From: Larus michahellis
Lineage: Eukaryota; Chordata; Aves; Charadriiformes; Laridae
Length of the DNA stretch: 64,000 bases
Assembly (NCBI RefSeq): GCF_964199755.1
Contig: NC_133906.1
Coordinates: 19,653,419-19,717,418 of the forward strand
Direction of reading: 5' to 3'
The position numbers and the translations under genes are program-made. The notes beneath the pieces are model-generated. The model searched no databases. It saw nothing but the letters and a program-made list of their open reading frames with translations, and was not told where the DNA came from. This document shows positions 1-12,400 of this stretch, in pieces (within the stretch, counting starts at the first letter, position 1; every line of letters starts with the position of its first letter).

Positions 1-2690
1 TGGTTTTCATGTTGCTGCTGGAGAGAATAAGGGGGGAAAAGATGTTACCTTTTTTTTTTTCCTCCCCTTTTTTTAATGTTAGTTATTTACAGCACAGCTC
101 ACTCAGGAGAAAAATACTCCAGGTTGGGCCACACATACCCCAGGGGTATTGATACCTCCTTAAATGCCAGGCAGTTCAGAAACTGTTATCATAAAGGTGT
201 TTGTTTAAAGTGCATTAGCTAAAAGGTGAAATGTGTCAGTAACTCTGTGTAGACCATCAGCCACCCAGCTGGCTTGGTAGTGTCCTGCCCGGGGCTTTGT
301 GCGGACTGCGGGGGGAGGAAATTAATTGGGCTGAATTGGGCTGAAATGAATTGGGCTCAGAGTGCTCCCCTCGGGCCACAACATGGTGCTCGCATGAACA
401 GAGACAAAATTAGGCAAGTGGAACCCAAGAAAGGGGCTGAGCTACCACCCAAACAGGACGGTGGTGCTAGGGGGTGTATCAGTCACCTCGGCTGCGTTGT
501 GCTTGCCCCCACGCACACCCCTCGCTCCAGGCCCACAAAGGGAGGGTCAGGACCCCAGGTGAGGTCACCAGCCCGGCAGGAATGAAATTGGGAATATTCA
601 GGGCCAGGAGAGACCCAGAGGTGCTCAAAGAGGTTAACGGCCACCATCAAAGCATCTTTAAACCTCCAGGCCAGAGTCAAAGTAGCCAGGCACCTGTGAT
701 AAATACACGAGCCACATATTAAATAAATAAACTGTTGTACACAGAGCAAGGGAGGTGGGGAGCTCCTGCCCAAGTCACTGCTGGGTGGCTGCTGGTGCCA
801 GTGGAGGAGTTTTCCTGGAGATTGCTTCCTCGGAGCCTGCCGGGCCGGCACGGGGCTGGGAGGCAGCACCCAGAGCTGCTCGGTGTGGCCAGGGCAGGCA
901 CGGGGACACGTCTGGGGTGAAGGATGAGGCGGAGAAGCAGGCTTGAGGATGACGGTTAGGTGCTTTCATTGAATTTGGGGAAAGCAGAGCTAGATTGCTT
1001 CCTGGTGAATTGTGCCGCAGAAATGCAGTGACTTCTTGGCTACTTCTCAGCAAGTGCCTGGAGCCAAGGAGCAGAATATCCCAGTGCCGCAGATGCTGGG
1101 CAGAGCAGGAGAAGATGGGTCCAGCAGAGGTGAGGACACCGAGGGAGGAGTGGGGCACGTGGAGGTTGCTAGACACGGCCAGTGTGTTTGCACCATCTGG
1201 AGATGGTTCACACTCAGCTTCCCTTCACGCGAAGGACGGGTGTTTGAGAGCTGAGCAGCCAAGGAGATTTGTCCCCGTGGCTGATGCAGAAAGGTTGCAC
1301 GGACACTTCCCTTTCTCTCCCCCTGACCCATGCATTTATTTTCTAACATTTAAAACTCTGCCGAGGTTTGGCCTGGCTGGCCACCGAGCGAGTGCGGAGG
1401 GTGAGACTCCCCCAGCTCCCTCCTGCCTGTCAGCTCTGGAGCCAGTTTGGCTCTCAGCCACCGCGGGCTCCTTCCCGCTCACGTGGCAGGCAGAGCAGCG
1501 TCCCGAGGGGACCCAGCGGCAGGAACGCTGCGCCCCAGCTGGGGGACGGGACAGGGACCCCGCTGGGCTGCATGTCCCTGGCTGCACCCACCTTCCTCAG
1601 CCAGCGATGAGCTGCGCTCCCCACACAAGGACCCGCTTCTAGAGAGAGTAAAGGTGCCCAAACCTTGGTGTCCCACCAGGGAAGGTGGCTCAAACCCATG
1701 GGAGTTGTGTGGCCCCTGAGTGGTGTGAGGAGCACAGTGAACCCCCAGCAATCAGGGGATTGGAGTACGGTGTTATTGCACGTCAGGTGTCAGAGCATCC
1801 CCTTGGGACGTTCAGCCAGGCCAGCAGCTGGATCTTCTGCAGTTTTATATAAACTTCCTTTTGGAATTTTACCAGCCAGATTCTTAAATGTATTTGGGAT
1901 GTGGCACACGCCGGCAATCCCCGAGGCTGCGACACGTGGGGGTGCGCCCTGAGCCAAGAGGCTGGGTACCAAGGGATGCAGGGAGCAGGACGGTCTCAGT
2001 GGAGCATCCCTGACAGCCTGAGACTCAGCTGCCAGACCCTTGATGCTGTTGCCCTTCCAAACGGAATGCCGAGCTCGTGTTTGTCTCGCACCCTCCTCTT
2101 CCCTTCTAACAGCTCTGCTGTGAAATCAGCTTTTCATCCTTCTCCACACACCATCAGCTGGGAGCTACGCCTTCAGTGCTGTGTCACTCTGCCGGGTCTC
2201 CATCGGGATTTGCACGGATATCTCACCGGGGCTGCAGGACACGCCGGGGCTTACAGACGGACCTTTCTGGGGACAAGTGGGGCGGCGTGCTCGCTGATAC
2301 AGAAAAGGCCGGGAGAGGCTTGTGATCAATAAAAAAGGCGCCGACTAAGGGACAGTGTGAATTAGATGGGTCGTGGCAAATGGCATCGGCAGTGCAGGCT
2401 GCATGTAAATGTGTGTAATTTGTGTGCACTTGCACACAGGGTTTGGACCCTCTGCCTTGCTGGCCGAAAGAATTAGGGGACAAAAATCGCTAGTGACAAC
2501 GACAAGCGAGCGATACCCCCATCAGCTGGGGACCGATCAAATACGTAAATCTGAACCTCCTCAGACGAAGGTTGGTGGGGTTTGCCGGCCTCAGGACAAA
2601 GTCGGGGAGTGTCCCTGGGACAGGGTTATTCCCTGTGGACACGCACCTTCCTGTTGGAGACGAAACCACCCGCATCCCGGTTGAAGCTCC
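1..2690. other. Intergenic DNA upstream of LARP1
   Basis: No coding exon is recognisable: the open frames here are short, overlap on both strands and resemble no family I know. The segment includes a T/C-rich tract at about 48-72 and a short imperfect repeat of TTGGGCTGAA at about 326-357. An AT-richer stretch at about 585-735 has clustered GATA-, HNF1- and TCF-like words. GC content rises towards the CpG island. Confidence 0.6.
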
Positions 2691-2928
2691 CCGGTTCACA
2701 CCTCCGCACTCGCCGTCTCGGGGACACCGGGGCTCCCCGGTGCGTTCCGCATCGGGGAGCCCCGGTGCCCCCGAGCCGGCACTGGACCCCTGGAACCGGA
2801 GCGGGGCCTCCCCCAGCGCGGCGGAACGGGGCCGCGGCCCCTTTAAGACGGCCCCCCACCTCCAGCCCCGAGCCGGGCGTTGCATCAGGCACGTGCGCGC
2901 CGCCGGCCGGCCCCGCGGGGGCGCGCCC

Positions 2929-2960
2929 CCGGCCCCGCCCCGCCCCGCCCCTCCCCTCGC
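2929..2960 (+). promoter_or_regulatory. GC-box cluster (Sp/KLF type)
   Basis: Successive CCCCGCCCC and CCCCTCCCC elements sit about 140-165 bases upstream of the LARP1 ATG, in the expected core-promoter position. Factor binding is inferred from motif match only. Confidence 0.55.
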
Positions 2961-3095
2961 CGGCGGCGCGCACGGGGCTGCGGACGGGGCCCGGCGCGGC
3001 GCGCGCGCCCCCGCGGCAGTCGCGTGGTCCCCGCGCGTCTCCATATTGCGGCGGCGGGGCTCGGGGAGTTCCCCCGGCGGGGCGGGGGCGCGCAG

Positions 3096-3444
3096 ATGGC
3101 GACGCAAGTGGAGGCGCTGCTGCCCGGCGCCCCTCCGCTGCTGGCCGCCGAGGAGCGCGCCCTGGTGCTGAAGCCGCCGCAGGACGGCGGGCGGGAGAAG
3201 GGCGAAGCGCCCATGGGCCCCGACGGCGGGCCGGCGGCGCCGCGGCCGCCCAGCGCCAAGCAGCAGAAGGAGGAGAGCAACAACCAGGAGAAGGAGAGCC
3301 TGCTGAGGGCGGGCGGCGAGGTGGAGGACGGCGGCGAGGCGGGCGGAGCGGGGCGCCGGGAGTTCATCGAGGCCCCGCCGCCCAAGGTGAACCCCTGGAC
3401 GAAGAACGCCGCCGCGCCGGCGGTGAACGGGCAGTCGCCTCCCG
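3096..3444 (+). CDS. LARP1: LARP1 coding exon 1
   Basis: Encodes residues 1-116 plus the first base of codon 117. The ATG at 3096 is chosen because the following residues match the known vertebrate LARP1 N-terminus, although the frame stays open upstream to an ATG at 2880. It ends in the conserved stretch [13 protein letters not shown]...VNGQSPP, then donor GTGGGT at 3445. The exon lies inside the CpG island. The middle is Pro/Gly/Glu-rich and probably disordered. Confidence 0.95.
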
Positions 3445-6400
3445 GTGGGTGCCCGGTGTGGGGATAGAGGTTGGCGGCGGGCTGGTGGTGGTGGTTGGGG
3501 GGGGGGGGGGGTGGTTGCGCCGCCGACCGCGCCCCGGCCGGCCGCGCCATGCGGCACGGCGTGGGGACGGCGCCGCGCCCGCGGCCTGCCGGCGAGCGGG
3601 GCCGCGGCCGGCCTGAGGGGAGCGCGGCGGCGGGGGAACGGGGCGAGTGGCGGGTGGGTGTGTGAGGGGATGGGGGGGGGATCGGTGGAAGTAGGAAGCG
3701 GCGACGCCGTCCGGGGCCATGAGGCGGGGAGCGCGTGTGCGGGGGAGGGGAGCGCGGCCCGGGCAGCGGCCATGAGGCGGCGGCGGCGGGGCGGGGGGAG
3801 GTGGGGGACGCTGAGGGCCCGGCGGCGGGGCCGGCCGTGAGGCGGCCGAGGCAGCGCGGCGGGCGGGCAACGCGGCGCGGCCACCCCCCCCACCCCCCCC
3901 CCGCCTTCCCCCTCCGCTCCCAGCATTCCGCCGCAGCGCAGGCAACGTGGTCGCTTCCCCGGGCGCCGCCAGCCTGCGGCTTCCCCCTGGGAGGGGAGCG
4001 AGGCCCGGCCACCGCTGCTCCCTCCCCTGCCGCCACCACCAACGTCCACCCCCTCCCGACACACACAGCCGCGATGGGGCCGTTCCCCGGCCCGCGGCCT
4101 GGCGCTGCCCACGTGTGCGGCGGCGGCGGCGGCTCCCCCGGCGCGCAAGGCCTCGCCGCCTTTCTCTGCCGACTCATGGCGGCGGGGCCGGGGGCTGCGG
4201 CGGCGGGTGGGGGCTGTCAGCGGCGAGGCGTGCGGGGCTTTGCGGGGGTGGTGTGGTCGGCGTGCGTGTGTGTGTGTCCCAAAAAGGGGATTCGCGTGGG
4301 GAAGGAGAGGGGATGGGGCGACGCTTGTCCACATCGCGTCGGTGACCCGCTGCTGCCGTCAGCAAAGGCTGAAATCGCAGAGCACCATTTCCTCGGGAGT
4401 TGGGATGGGTCCTGCTTCTACCTGCAGGTTGCCGCTCCCACCGGCTTCCAGTGAATCGGTGCAAAGAGGAAAACATAGAAGTTTGCACTAGGCGTCTTGT
4501 TTGGGAAAGACTTAATTATTTTTCCAGCCTCCCCTCTGTTAACTCCAAAATCATGCTGCCATATGTGACATTAGATTCCCTGTTACCGTATGTGCTAGTG
4601 TTTTGCAAGAAGTGTTACAGCCTAGCGTGATGATTCATCAGAGGTATTGATCTTTGGAAGATGGACAGCTCTGCAGTTTCCACCTGGAAAGCTGTCACCT
4701 TAATGGGGAGCATAGGGGTGAAGTTAATTGTGCCAGGTAAAAGTCTATGTTCCAATTGTTTGGTGGTTTGTTATTGTATGCACCAACAGAAGCAAAGCTT
4801 AACAAAATCCAGGGCAGCATTGCTGTCTGCATTTGCCTCTTGTGGTATGACATAAAACTGGTCACATCGCTCCTTTGTGTGAAAGCAGCACTCCATCGCA
4901 CTGCCTTTTCGGGTAACAGTCCCTAGAAATAAACCAAAAGATACAAAACCACAAGATGGAACGTTCCTGTTTCAGGCTCATGTCTAAGGCGTGTCCAGAT
5001 TCGTTACCAGGCCCGTTGCAAAGGTGGGTGACTTGTCCACGTAAGCAGAGACGAGGCGTTCTGCCCCATACAAGGAGGGGGCCCTTGCAACTCCTGAGAT
5101 GATTTTTTTGAGGGAGTGTGTCGGTAGCATGTGCGTCCTATGGTAGGGTAAGGGAGTAATGCTGCAACAGCCGGACTTTTCGCAGGCCCGGCACGATTGT
5201 CCCAGTATTCCCAAAGGTGTTTAAATAATGGAATTGGTTAGCAGAGCCGTTTTGGGATGCTTGGCAGCAGTGACCAGTTCCTGCAGCGCCCCAGACGCTG
5301 CCGCTTGGCTCTCCTCTCTTGGGGCATTGTTTCTTTTGCTGCCTGTTCGTTAGCAGAAAAGAAAACGTGTAAAATAAACACGGCTGGCGAACTCCCACGA
5401 GAGGCAGGCTGGCAGCTGACCTTGCTTGGCGGTCCTTTGCCCAAGTACCTTCTTGTAGAGTTTGCAGGCTCCTGTCGTCTCTTCGCTGCTTTGGGTGGAG
5501 GATTGCATTTGGTGAATGCTTACAAAAAAAGGTCTGGAGCGTGAGTTTTTTGTGAAGGATGGTGCTGGTGAGGTGAGTTGCCATGTTGCAGTGACCTCTG
5601 GGGGGGATTGCCTAAGGAAAATGACTCCTTTGGACACTTGAAGTGGATTGAGAGCTTTTAAACTCTGGAGAGGCACCACTGGATGTTTTTGGGTTTTCAG
5701 CAGAGCTTAGAAAACCACGTCTCAGGATCCCGCAGTGTTCCCAGGGCAGTGCTTGTGTGCTGGAGATACTAAATGTTTCCAGCCCTCATCCTGCCAGAGG
5801 TAGTGAGGAGACCAAGGAGCCTAGTGAGGACAGCCCTGTAAAGATAAAGGGATCCCTCTGTGACTTGTTTTACAGGCTTTGAAAGCCCTAATTTTTTATA
5901 ATGATTATATTAATTATAGACCCGTGGAGCAGATTTAATGGACAAGACCTACTCCTTAGGTGTTCACCCATTCTGTAATGGTTTGTGTTGGAATTGTTTC
6001 TTATAAATGTAAAGGCATTGAGCTCTGGCCCAGAGAAAACAGAGCAGCCTTCAACATCTTTGAGTTTCTGCTGTCTTTGTCAGAATATGGATAGGGAAGA
6101 GCTTAACAAATCCACGTCTGGTTGTTTTGAACTGTTTGACTCACTGCAGCTGGGAAAGTTGAATGCATCGGGGGGCTGATGTAGGGAACTGAAGAACAGT
6201 GTCCTTGTTTGATGGATTAGGATTTGTCTTCAGAAGTTGGTTTCTTGCGTACCTGCTGCAGCATTTTTACGCTCCAGGTTGGCAGTGAGGTCCATAATAG
6301 GGTGTTTGAGAGTAAATGTTTCTCCTTTTTCAGGAAGGAGGACTATTGAAGCAAAGCCTCTCCTTGCTTCTTAACCCCTCCTCCCAAAAGCACAACGCCG

Positions 6401-9400
6401 TGGCAGTAAGTGGAGCAACCATTAGATCGAGTTAGACAACAGCGATACTGCTGATGCTGTAAACGGCGGCTGACGCTCAGCTGGAGTGGCACACCAGAAA
6501 ATCTTCCCTGGTGCCTTGGCAAGATCTGTGTTACCTTTCTATGCGTGTGCGTTTCAGAGCTGGGGTACAAGAGCTGAGGGGACCCTTTGAGTCCTGAGAT
6601 GACACACGGTCCTGTCCTATGTGGCAAGGTTTGTGCTTGACACTGCTTGCTACTGGTGAGGGACTCCGGCAGAGCTGGTAATGATCCCTCATTTTTACTC
6701 TCTAATGATCTAGAAACGAGGTCTGAGTGACAGTCCCCTTGTTATTGTATGTTCTCTTCTTATCATGTAAATAAATGCAGCCAGCAGCCTGACTGGCGAA
6801 GGCATGATGGTAGTGTGTGTGTCTGCAGTAACGAAGGAAACATATTCTGGCAAAACCAGCTTTGCGCTTTTGGCTATAAACCAAATTCAAAGTATTTTTT
6901 CAAATTCTTCTATAGAGAAGTGTGGCTCGCAGTTAAGACAGCTCGACCTTCTGGAACATGTTGTACTCCTCCACTGTGCCCTGCACCAGGGCTGGTGCTG
7001 ATGCAAGCATTGGTGCAGACAGGTGTTAACAGCACCCCGTTTTGAAAACCTGCTGGATTTATTTCAAGAAATGTTGCATCAAGGCACTTGGCACTTCTTA
7101 ATTTTTAAAGCCATTTACATCTTGGAAGTGGGAGCACGCAGGTCTTAATGGCTGGCACTGCAATTGCCAAGCTTTGCCTGTGCTAACTTTTATGCCAGTT
7201 TTCGTTCTTGTTGCAAGCACTCAGCTGGGAAAAAGTGGCGTATTTCCTAGTGGAGATGCAGGAGGTGTTTTAATTTCTTGAGTAGAGTGTCTTGCTTGCC
7301 ACTTGGCAAACGGACTTGGGCGGATAAGCAGTACTTTCCAGAAGGCACACCTTAGTTGCTAGCAGCAAGCAGCAGAGGTTAGCTGACTATTGTTCAGAGA
7401 GAGAGCGTGGTGCTTTATGCCAGAGCAGAGCCTGGGTTGGCTACCGGTACTGAGGAGAAGGCAGGGGAAGATTCATTAGCTTCTCACCCCTCGCTGACTA
7501 ACTCCCCATAGGGCTTTCCTTGAAACCAGCCTCCAGTACAGGAGATAAGATGCATGGGAAGCTTATTTTACCTTTGGCACTTCTTTGCGTTCAGAGTAGG
7601 TGCGCGCATCTGCCTGCTTGGGTATCCAGCTCGGCAGCGCTGCACACACCTATTTCCAAAGTGTTGTTGGGCAATTCTCGCTCTGTCGTGGCATGTAATT
7701 GTGGAGCTCTCCTGGCCGTTTGTTGCAACAGAGCTGCTATCGCAGCAGGAATCCTTCCCCCCTCGACCACTCCAGGTTTCCTCTCTGAAATACTGTTTTG
7801 TTCTGATCCCACAACTTGCGTTTGGGTAACTCTTCCCATCTTGTTGGGGAGGATGAGGGTAACTGGAACTTGCTGCTCCAAAAAAAAAAAAAAGGCAAAA
7901 CCGTAAAGTTTGGTGTTTTCCCTCCCCCGCATACCTTTGCCCTTCAGCTTTGTGCTGGACCTTTGCCCTGTTCTGCGCTGTTTGTTTCGGGAAGGCTGGG
8001 GAATGCGGTGCAGCTCCTGAGAGCTGACTCACTGGCCCTGTTTGCTGGGCTTCAATGCTCACTTCTGCTGCGACCTCCGGTTCCAGGTTGCCAGGTCCGA
8101 GGCATCGCTGAAGGTTTCTCACCGACCACCTCCTTACCCTCACAACTCTTCTTTTAAGCTGTTTATTGCCTGTGGGGCCATGAGGGTTTCCATCAGGATT
8201 GCATCTGGGATCGCAAGGTTGGGCAGCAGAAGGACTTGGGTCAGGTGTGAAGACAAATCGAGTGCAAAAAAGCAGGGCTGGGAATGGGGGCACTGGGGCT
8301 GCAATGCTGTGCTTTCCCTTCCAAATTATGACACCTTATCCTTTCACTGTGTGCTCAAATAGCGTGAAATTATCCTCAGGGGAATGCCAAATGCTGACTT
8401 GGATAGAGTTAAGTTGCTCTTTGCATGCTTGAAACTACTTTGTAATGAATCTCCGACACCACCTCAGTGGTAGTGCTTGTTTGGCTAAATAAGGAGCGGG
8501 CATTTTAGTAGAAAGCCATGCTGTCTAGACCAGGTTGAATATTTTAATCCTTACAGTTAGTACAGCTGCAAACAGCAAGGGTTTAAAAAACCCAGTCATC
8601 TTAATGAAAACTTAAATACACTTGAATACTACCAGAGGATTGTGGTGTCCTTTATGGTGGTGCACCTCTCAGAGGAGCTCAGCTCCCATCTCAGTAACCA
8701 AGTAAACGGAGATATGGTGGCCTCACTGTAGATCTGGCAAATAGCCGATAGGAAAGCTAGAAAGGCTTTTTCATCTGCTCTTAGCGTAAGTCCGGTTGGG
8801 AGTGGTGAGCTTTGTTCGTTCCCAACCACAATATGCATTTACATTATGATCTTTAAAATGTTATTTATCCTCTGGTCGTTTTGGCATTGGAACCTTTACT
8901 GATTTCCTTCCGAGGGCTGAAGCCTCCACGCTACTGGCTCTGTCAAATCCCTGGCTTGCTGTGTGCGCAGGGAGCTCAGGGAAAGCGGTGGTGCAACCTT
9001 GGTGGTACCTGCTGGGTGCTTTTATGATGGTAATGCCGTCTAGGTAGAGCTTTGCATGGGCAAGAAGTCATCATCTGGGGTTGGGTAAAGCTCTGGGTGC
9101 TCTGTGTGGATGCGTGGTCTCTGGCATGGCCAGCTCTGCATTTGTCCCTTTCTTTGCTTCAGACCGGGCTTCAGTTCCAAACTCATTCTGCAGGTCCAGG
9201 TCCTTGTTAGTGATCTCTGAGTGGAGTCTGAGAGACTCTTCTCCTTGCATTGAAATAACTGGCGAATCTGAACATCTAGGAGCAAATGATACAGCTGCAT
9301 GACTTGAGCTGGTCAAAGGAGAGGTAAAAGAGAGGCTTCGAAGAAGTTAACGCAGTGCTGTAAGAACTTAAAGCAGCTACTTGTGTATTTAGGCAATGAT

Positions 9401-12400
9401 AATTGGTGACCAGAACAAATAGGAACTGAATTTGGCCTTGAATAAATCAATTACCAGACTTTGTGGGGAAAATCCTGGGTGAGGGTCGGTCTGAATTGCT
9501 TGGCTGAAAAGGGAGGTGGGTGCGCACGTGAAGGTCCCGTGGCCGTGGAGTAAAAACCGGCACAAGGCATTTGGTGCAAATAGGTTTGCTGATGGCAATT
9601 CTAATACTGCGCAAGATACAAGTTTAGTTTTTTTTGGGAAGGGTTGTGGAAACGGTGGTCAAGTCAAGTGTCAACATGTTTCTAAACAAAGGCTCATCCT
9701 GTAATTGCAGGTTCCCAGAAGATCCTCCTAACTGAACTTCCCTTTATCAGAGCGTGTGTTTGTGCTGCAGTTCGGGGGGCTTCTGTGGGCAGGCCTGGGT
9801 GGATTGATTGCCTTTTCTGAGCGAATCGGTGTGTGATGTGTTGTGGCTCTGGTGTTTTCAGTGTTGCACTGGTCTGCTGGTGCCAGCTGAGCTGCAGGAG
9901 CCGTCCTTGGGAAGTCTTCTGGCCCAGCTTCGGTGTGACACTCGCTATGGATTTTGCTTGGATCAAGAGCTCTTCCTGCAGCATTAAAGCTACGTGTGCT
10001 GGGGGATATTCTGCTGTGACATGCAAGGAGAAGGGAGGAATGGCTGTGAACTGGCTGATCTAATACCTGCATCATCAGTGGTTTACCTTCAGTGTCCTTC
10101 TGGAGCAAAGCTGACTTAGGAGCTGCAGCTTGCCTCTACACTTTGTGTGTTGCAGCTCTGCGGTGGTTGTGATTTTATTTTTGCTTTCTTGTTTTGACTC
10201 ATTCTGTTCGTTTACATGGTCACAAGTCGGAAGGGTTGGTAGAGATCTCTGCTGCGGATAGCTTGGGGCTGACAGTGTGTGGGAGGTGGCCATGGTGGCC
10301 CTGGCTGGGTTGGATGCTCTGGCATGATGGGTCAGGTGGAAGCTTCTGTTTGCTTTAGAAGTGGTCAGTGGAGGTGACTGTTGGTGTGACTGAGCTCTAT
10401 TAGTGCTGCTCAGTCTGCTTCTGGTGGCACTCAGAGGTGACACAGACTTGGTCTAGAAAATGGCACACCAGTTCCCTCCGGAGCGTGCATGGCACGCACA
10501 ACGTGCTGGCGGGCACAGCTTGCTGCAACCTGTGCTCCTGGGGAACCACGTTCGCTTCCTGCTGGGCATCCCTTGAAGTGGCGGCAAACAGGTCTGTGAC
10601 CTACTGCTTTAGCAGGCAGAGCTGGCCTGTGACCTGGCCACATGCCCACAGGTGCCTCTCTCCACTCCTGACTTGTTCCCCAAAGTGGCCCTGGCGTCTG
10701 GTGGGGGCCCAGGAGAGGCATCCCTGCCCGATGAGGAAGGTGGTGGAGGAAAAGCATCTCTGGTGGGGCCCAGGAGAGGCATCCCTGCCCCACAAGGAAG
10801 GTGGTGGAGGAGAAGCATCTCTGGTGCTCCACAGCGTTACTTGTTTGGTCTCTGGCAGGCTCTGCAGAGATCCCTTGGTGACAGTGATAGCCAGGGGGAC
10901 AATGGGGAGAGATGGGAGCTCGGATGGGGCTTGTGAACCTCACGTGTCCTTGACACACGAGGCAGAGTTAAACCATGACTGGAAAGCTGGGCGGGGGGTC
11001 GGAAATGGGCTGCGTGTCCTCCCCGCTGGGCGCCGGTACAGCCAGAGGTGCCGTGGGAGTCCAGTGCCCCTCTGCTCTTCCCAACCCAGGTCCGGGGGTG
11101 CAGCCCCGCTGGCTGGGGGGGCGGTGGGAGGAAGCGGAGCCGGTCCCGAGCACACCAGCACACCACCGAGCACGTTTTTCCAGCTGAGCGGCGGCATGTG
11201 CCGCGCTCCTGCAGTGACTCTGCAGTCTGCAGGGCATGGCTGCGCTGGAAGGGATCCGCCGGCGAGAGGGAGGGCACAGGGGGCTGCTTATCTCTGCTTC
11301 TCCTTTCCTGGTAGTCATTTGACTTCTTCAACTCGCCCGCCAGATGCGTGTGTGGAAAGAACTGAGAGTTTTCAGGGCTAGATAAGTTAGGTTTTAAGAA
11401 GTCTGAAACACTGGCAAAAGAGGTGAGTTTTTCCTGACTGAATATGTGGGGAAACAAGTATGAAATTGGAAAAGCCACAAAAATGAGGAAAGGGCAGTAG
11501 AGTTTTGTTGAGGGGAAAGTAAAAGAAAAGGTGTGTGAGGAGATTGGTGTCTTACCCGCCTGGTAACTCGGAGGTGCTGCCGGAAGGTGGGTACGTTGCT
11601 AAATACTTAGCACTGTCTCTGAGCAGATTATTTGTAATATATATTCAGCCTTCACAATAAATTTACTCTACTTTTTTTTTTTCCTTTATAACTGTGCTTT
11701 TGAAAGCTTCTGGCCAGTGGTGCAAATGAGTGATTGTTAATTTACCAAATGTTAGTTACCGGACTATCTGGTTTGTGCACTTACAAGATGATGAAGCTAG
11801 TGATGAAGTGAGAGTTTATGGTTAATAAGCAACATTCAAATGTTTGATAAGCCAGCATTCACTTCAAACTACATGAAATTAATTTCTTCAGATTCTCCAA
11901 GGTCAGATCTTCTTTTTTTGTATTAAATGTTGCAAAAGAAGTACTGAGTTTATTCCTGCAAGACACTTAGGATTCTCACTATAATAGTTTTATACCTTTA
12001 CTGTAGCCTTTCTAAATAGTCTCAAAGTCAGTGTAGCTCAGGAGCAATGTCTGTTTATGTCGAGTTTCCCGGCCTCACAGAACAAACCTACTGAAAATAA
12101 AGACCATAATAAAAAATAACAACACTCTTGGCCTCATCTAGCACAAAAAAAGATACTTAAAGGAGTGAGCACTTCACTCTACCTGTGTACCTCCAGATGG
12201 GCTCATGTTGGCAAGGCAGTGCAAGCGGGCAAGTAAAAGGAAAAGCAGAGGAAAGAATTAAGTGTAAAGAATGGCACCAGTATGCAGGGTGCTGAGAAAC
12301 TATGTGACTGTACCAGCAGATGCTAAAATGTGAAGAAATGCATCCCAAGAATGTTGTTAGGGGTTTTTACTCTGACTGAAATAGTAGTGATAGGATATTT

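Larger units (their letters stand above)
2700..4260 (+). promoter_or_regulatory. LARP1: CpG island / LARP1 promoter region
   Basis: A dense GC and CpG block surrounds coding exon 1 and contrasts sharply with the flanks. There is no evident TATA box, as expected for a housekeeping CpG-island promoter. It contains clustered CCCCGCCCC-type Sp/KLF boxes at about 2929-2960 and CACGTG E-boxes at 2890-2895 and 4110-4115. The transcription start cannot be fixed from sequence; it should lie shortly upstream of 3096. Confidence 0.85.

Noticed and set aside
2325-2335. AATAAAAAA as a poly(A) signal of an upstream gene
   Set aside because: No plus-strand exon lies upstream in the window to be terminated, and the hexamer is common by chance.
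2490-4334. 614-codon minus-strand open frame over the LARP1 promoter, and several other long overlapping frames on both strands
   Set aside because: They lie wholly in the CpG island, where stop codons are rare. The translations are Arg/Pro/Ala/Gly low-complexity with no domain, and the real coding exon on the plus strand accounts for the locus.
10437-11381. 314-codon open frame in LARP1 intron 1
   Set aside because: It runs through the 61-bp tandem duplication, has no recognisable domain or splice-supported neighbours, and competes with equally long minus-strand frames. GC-rich chance frame.
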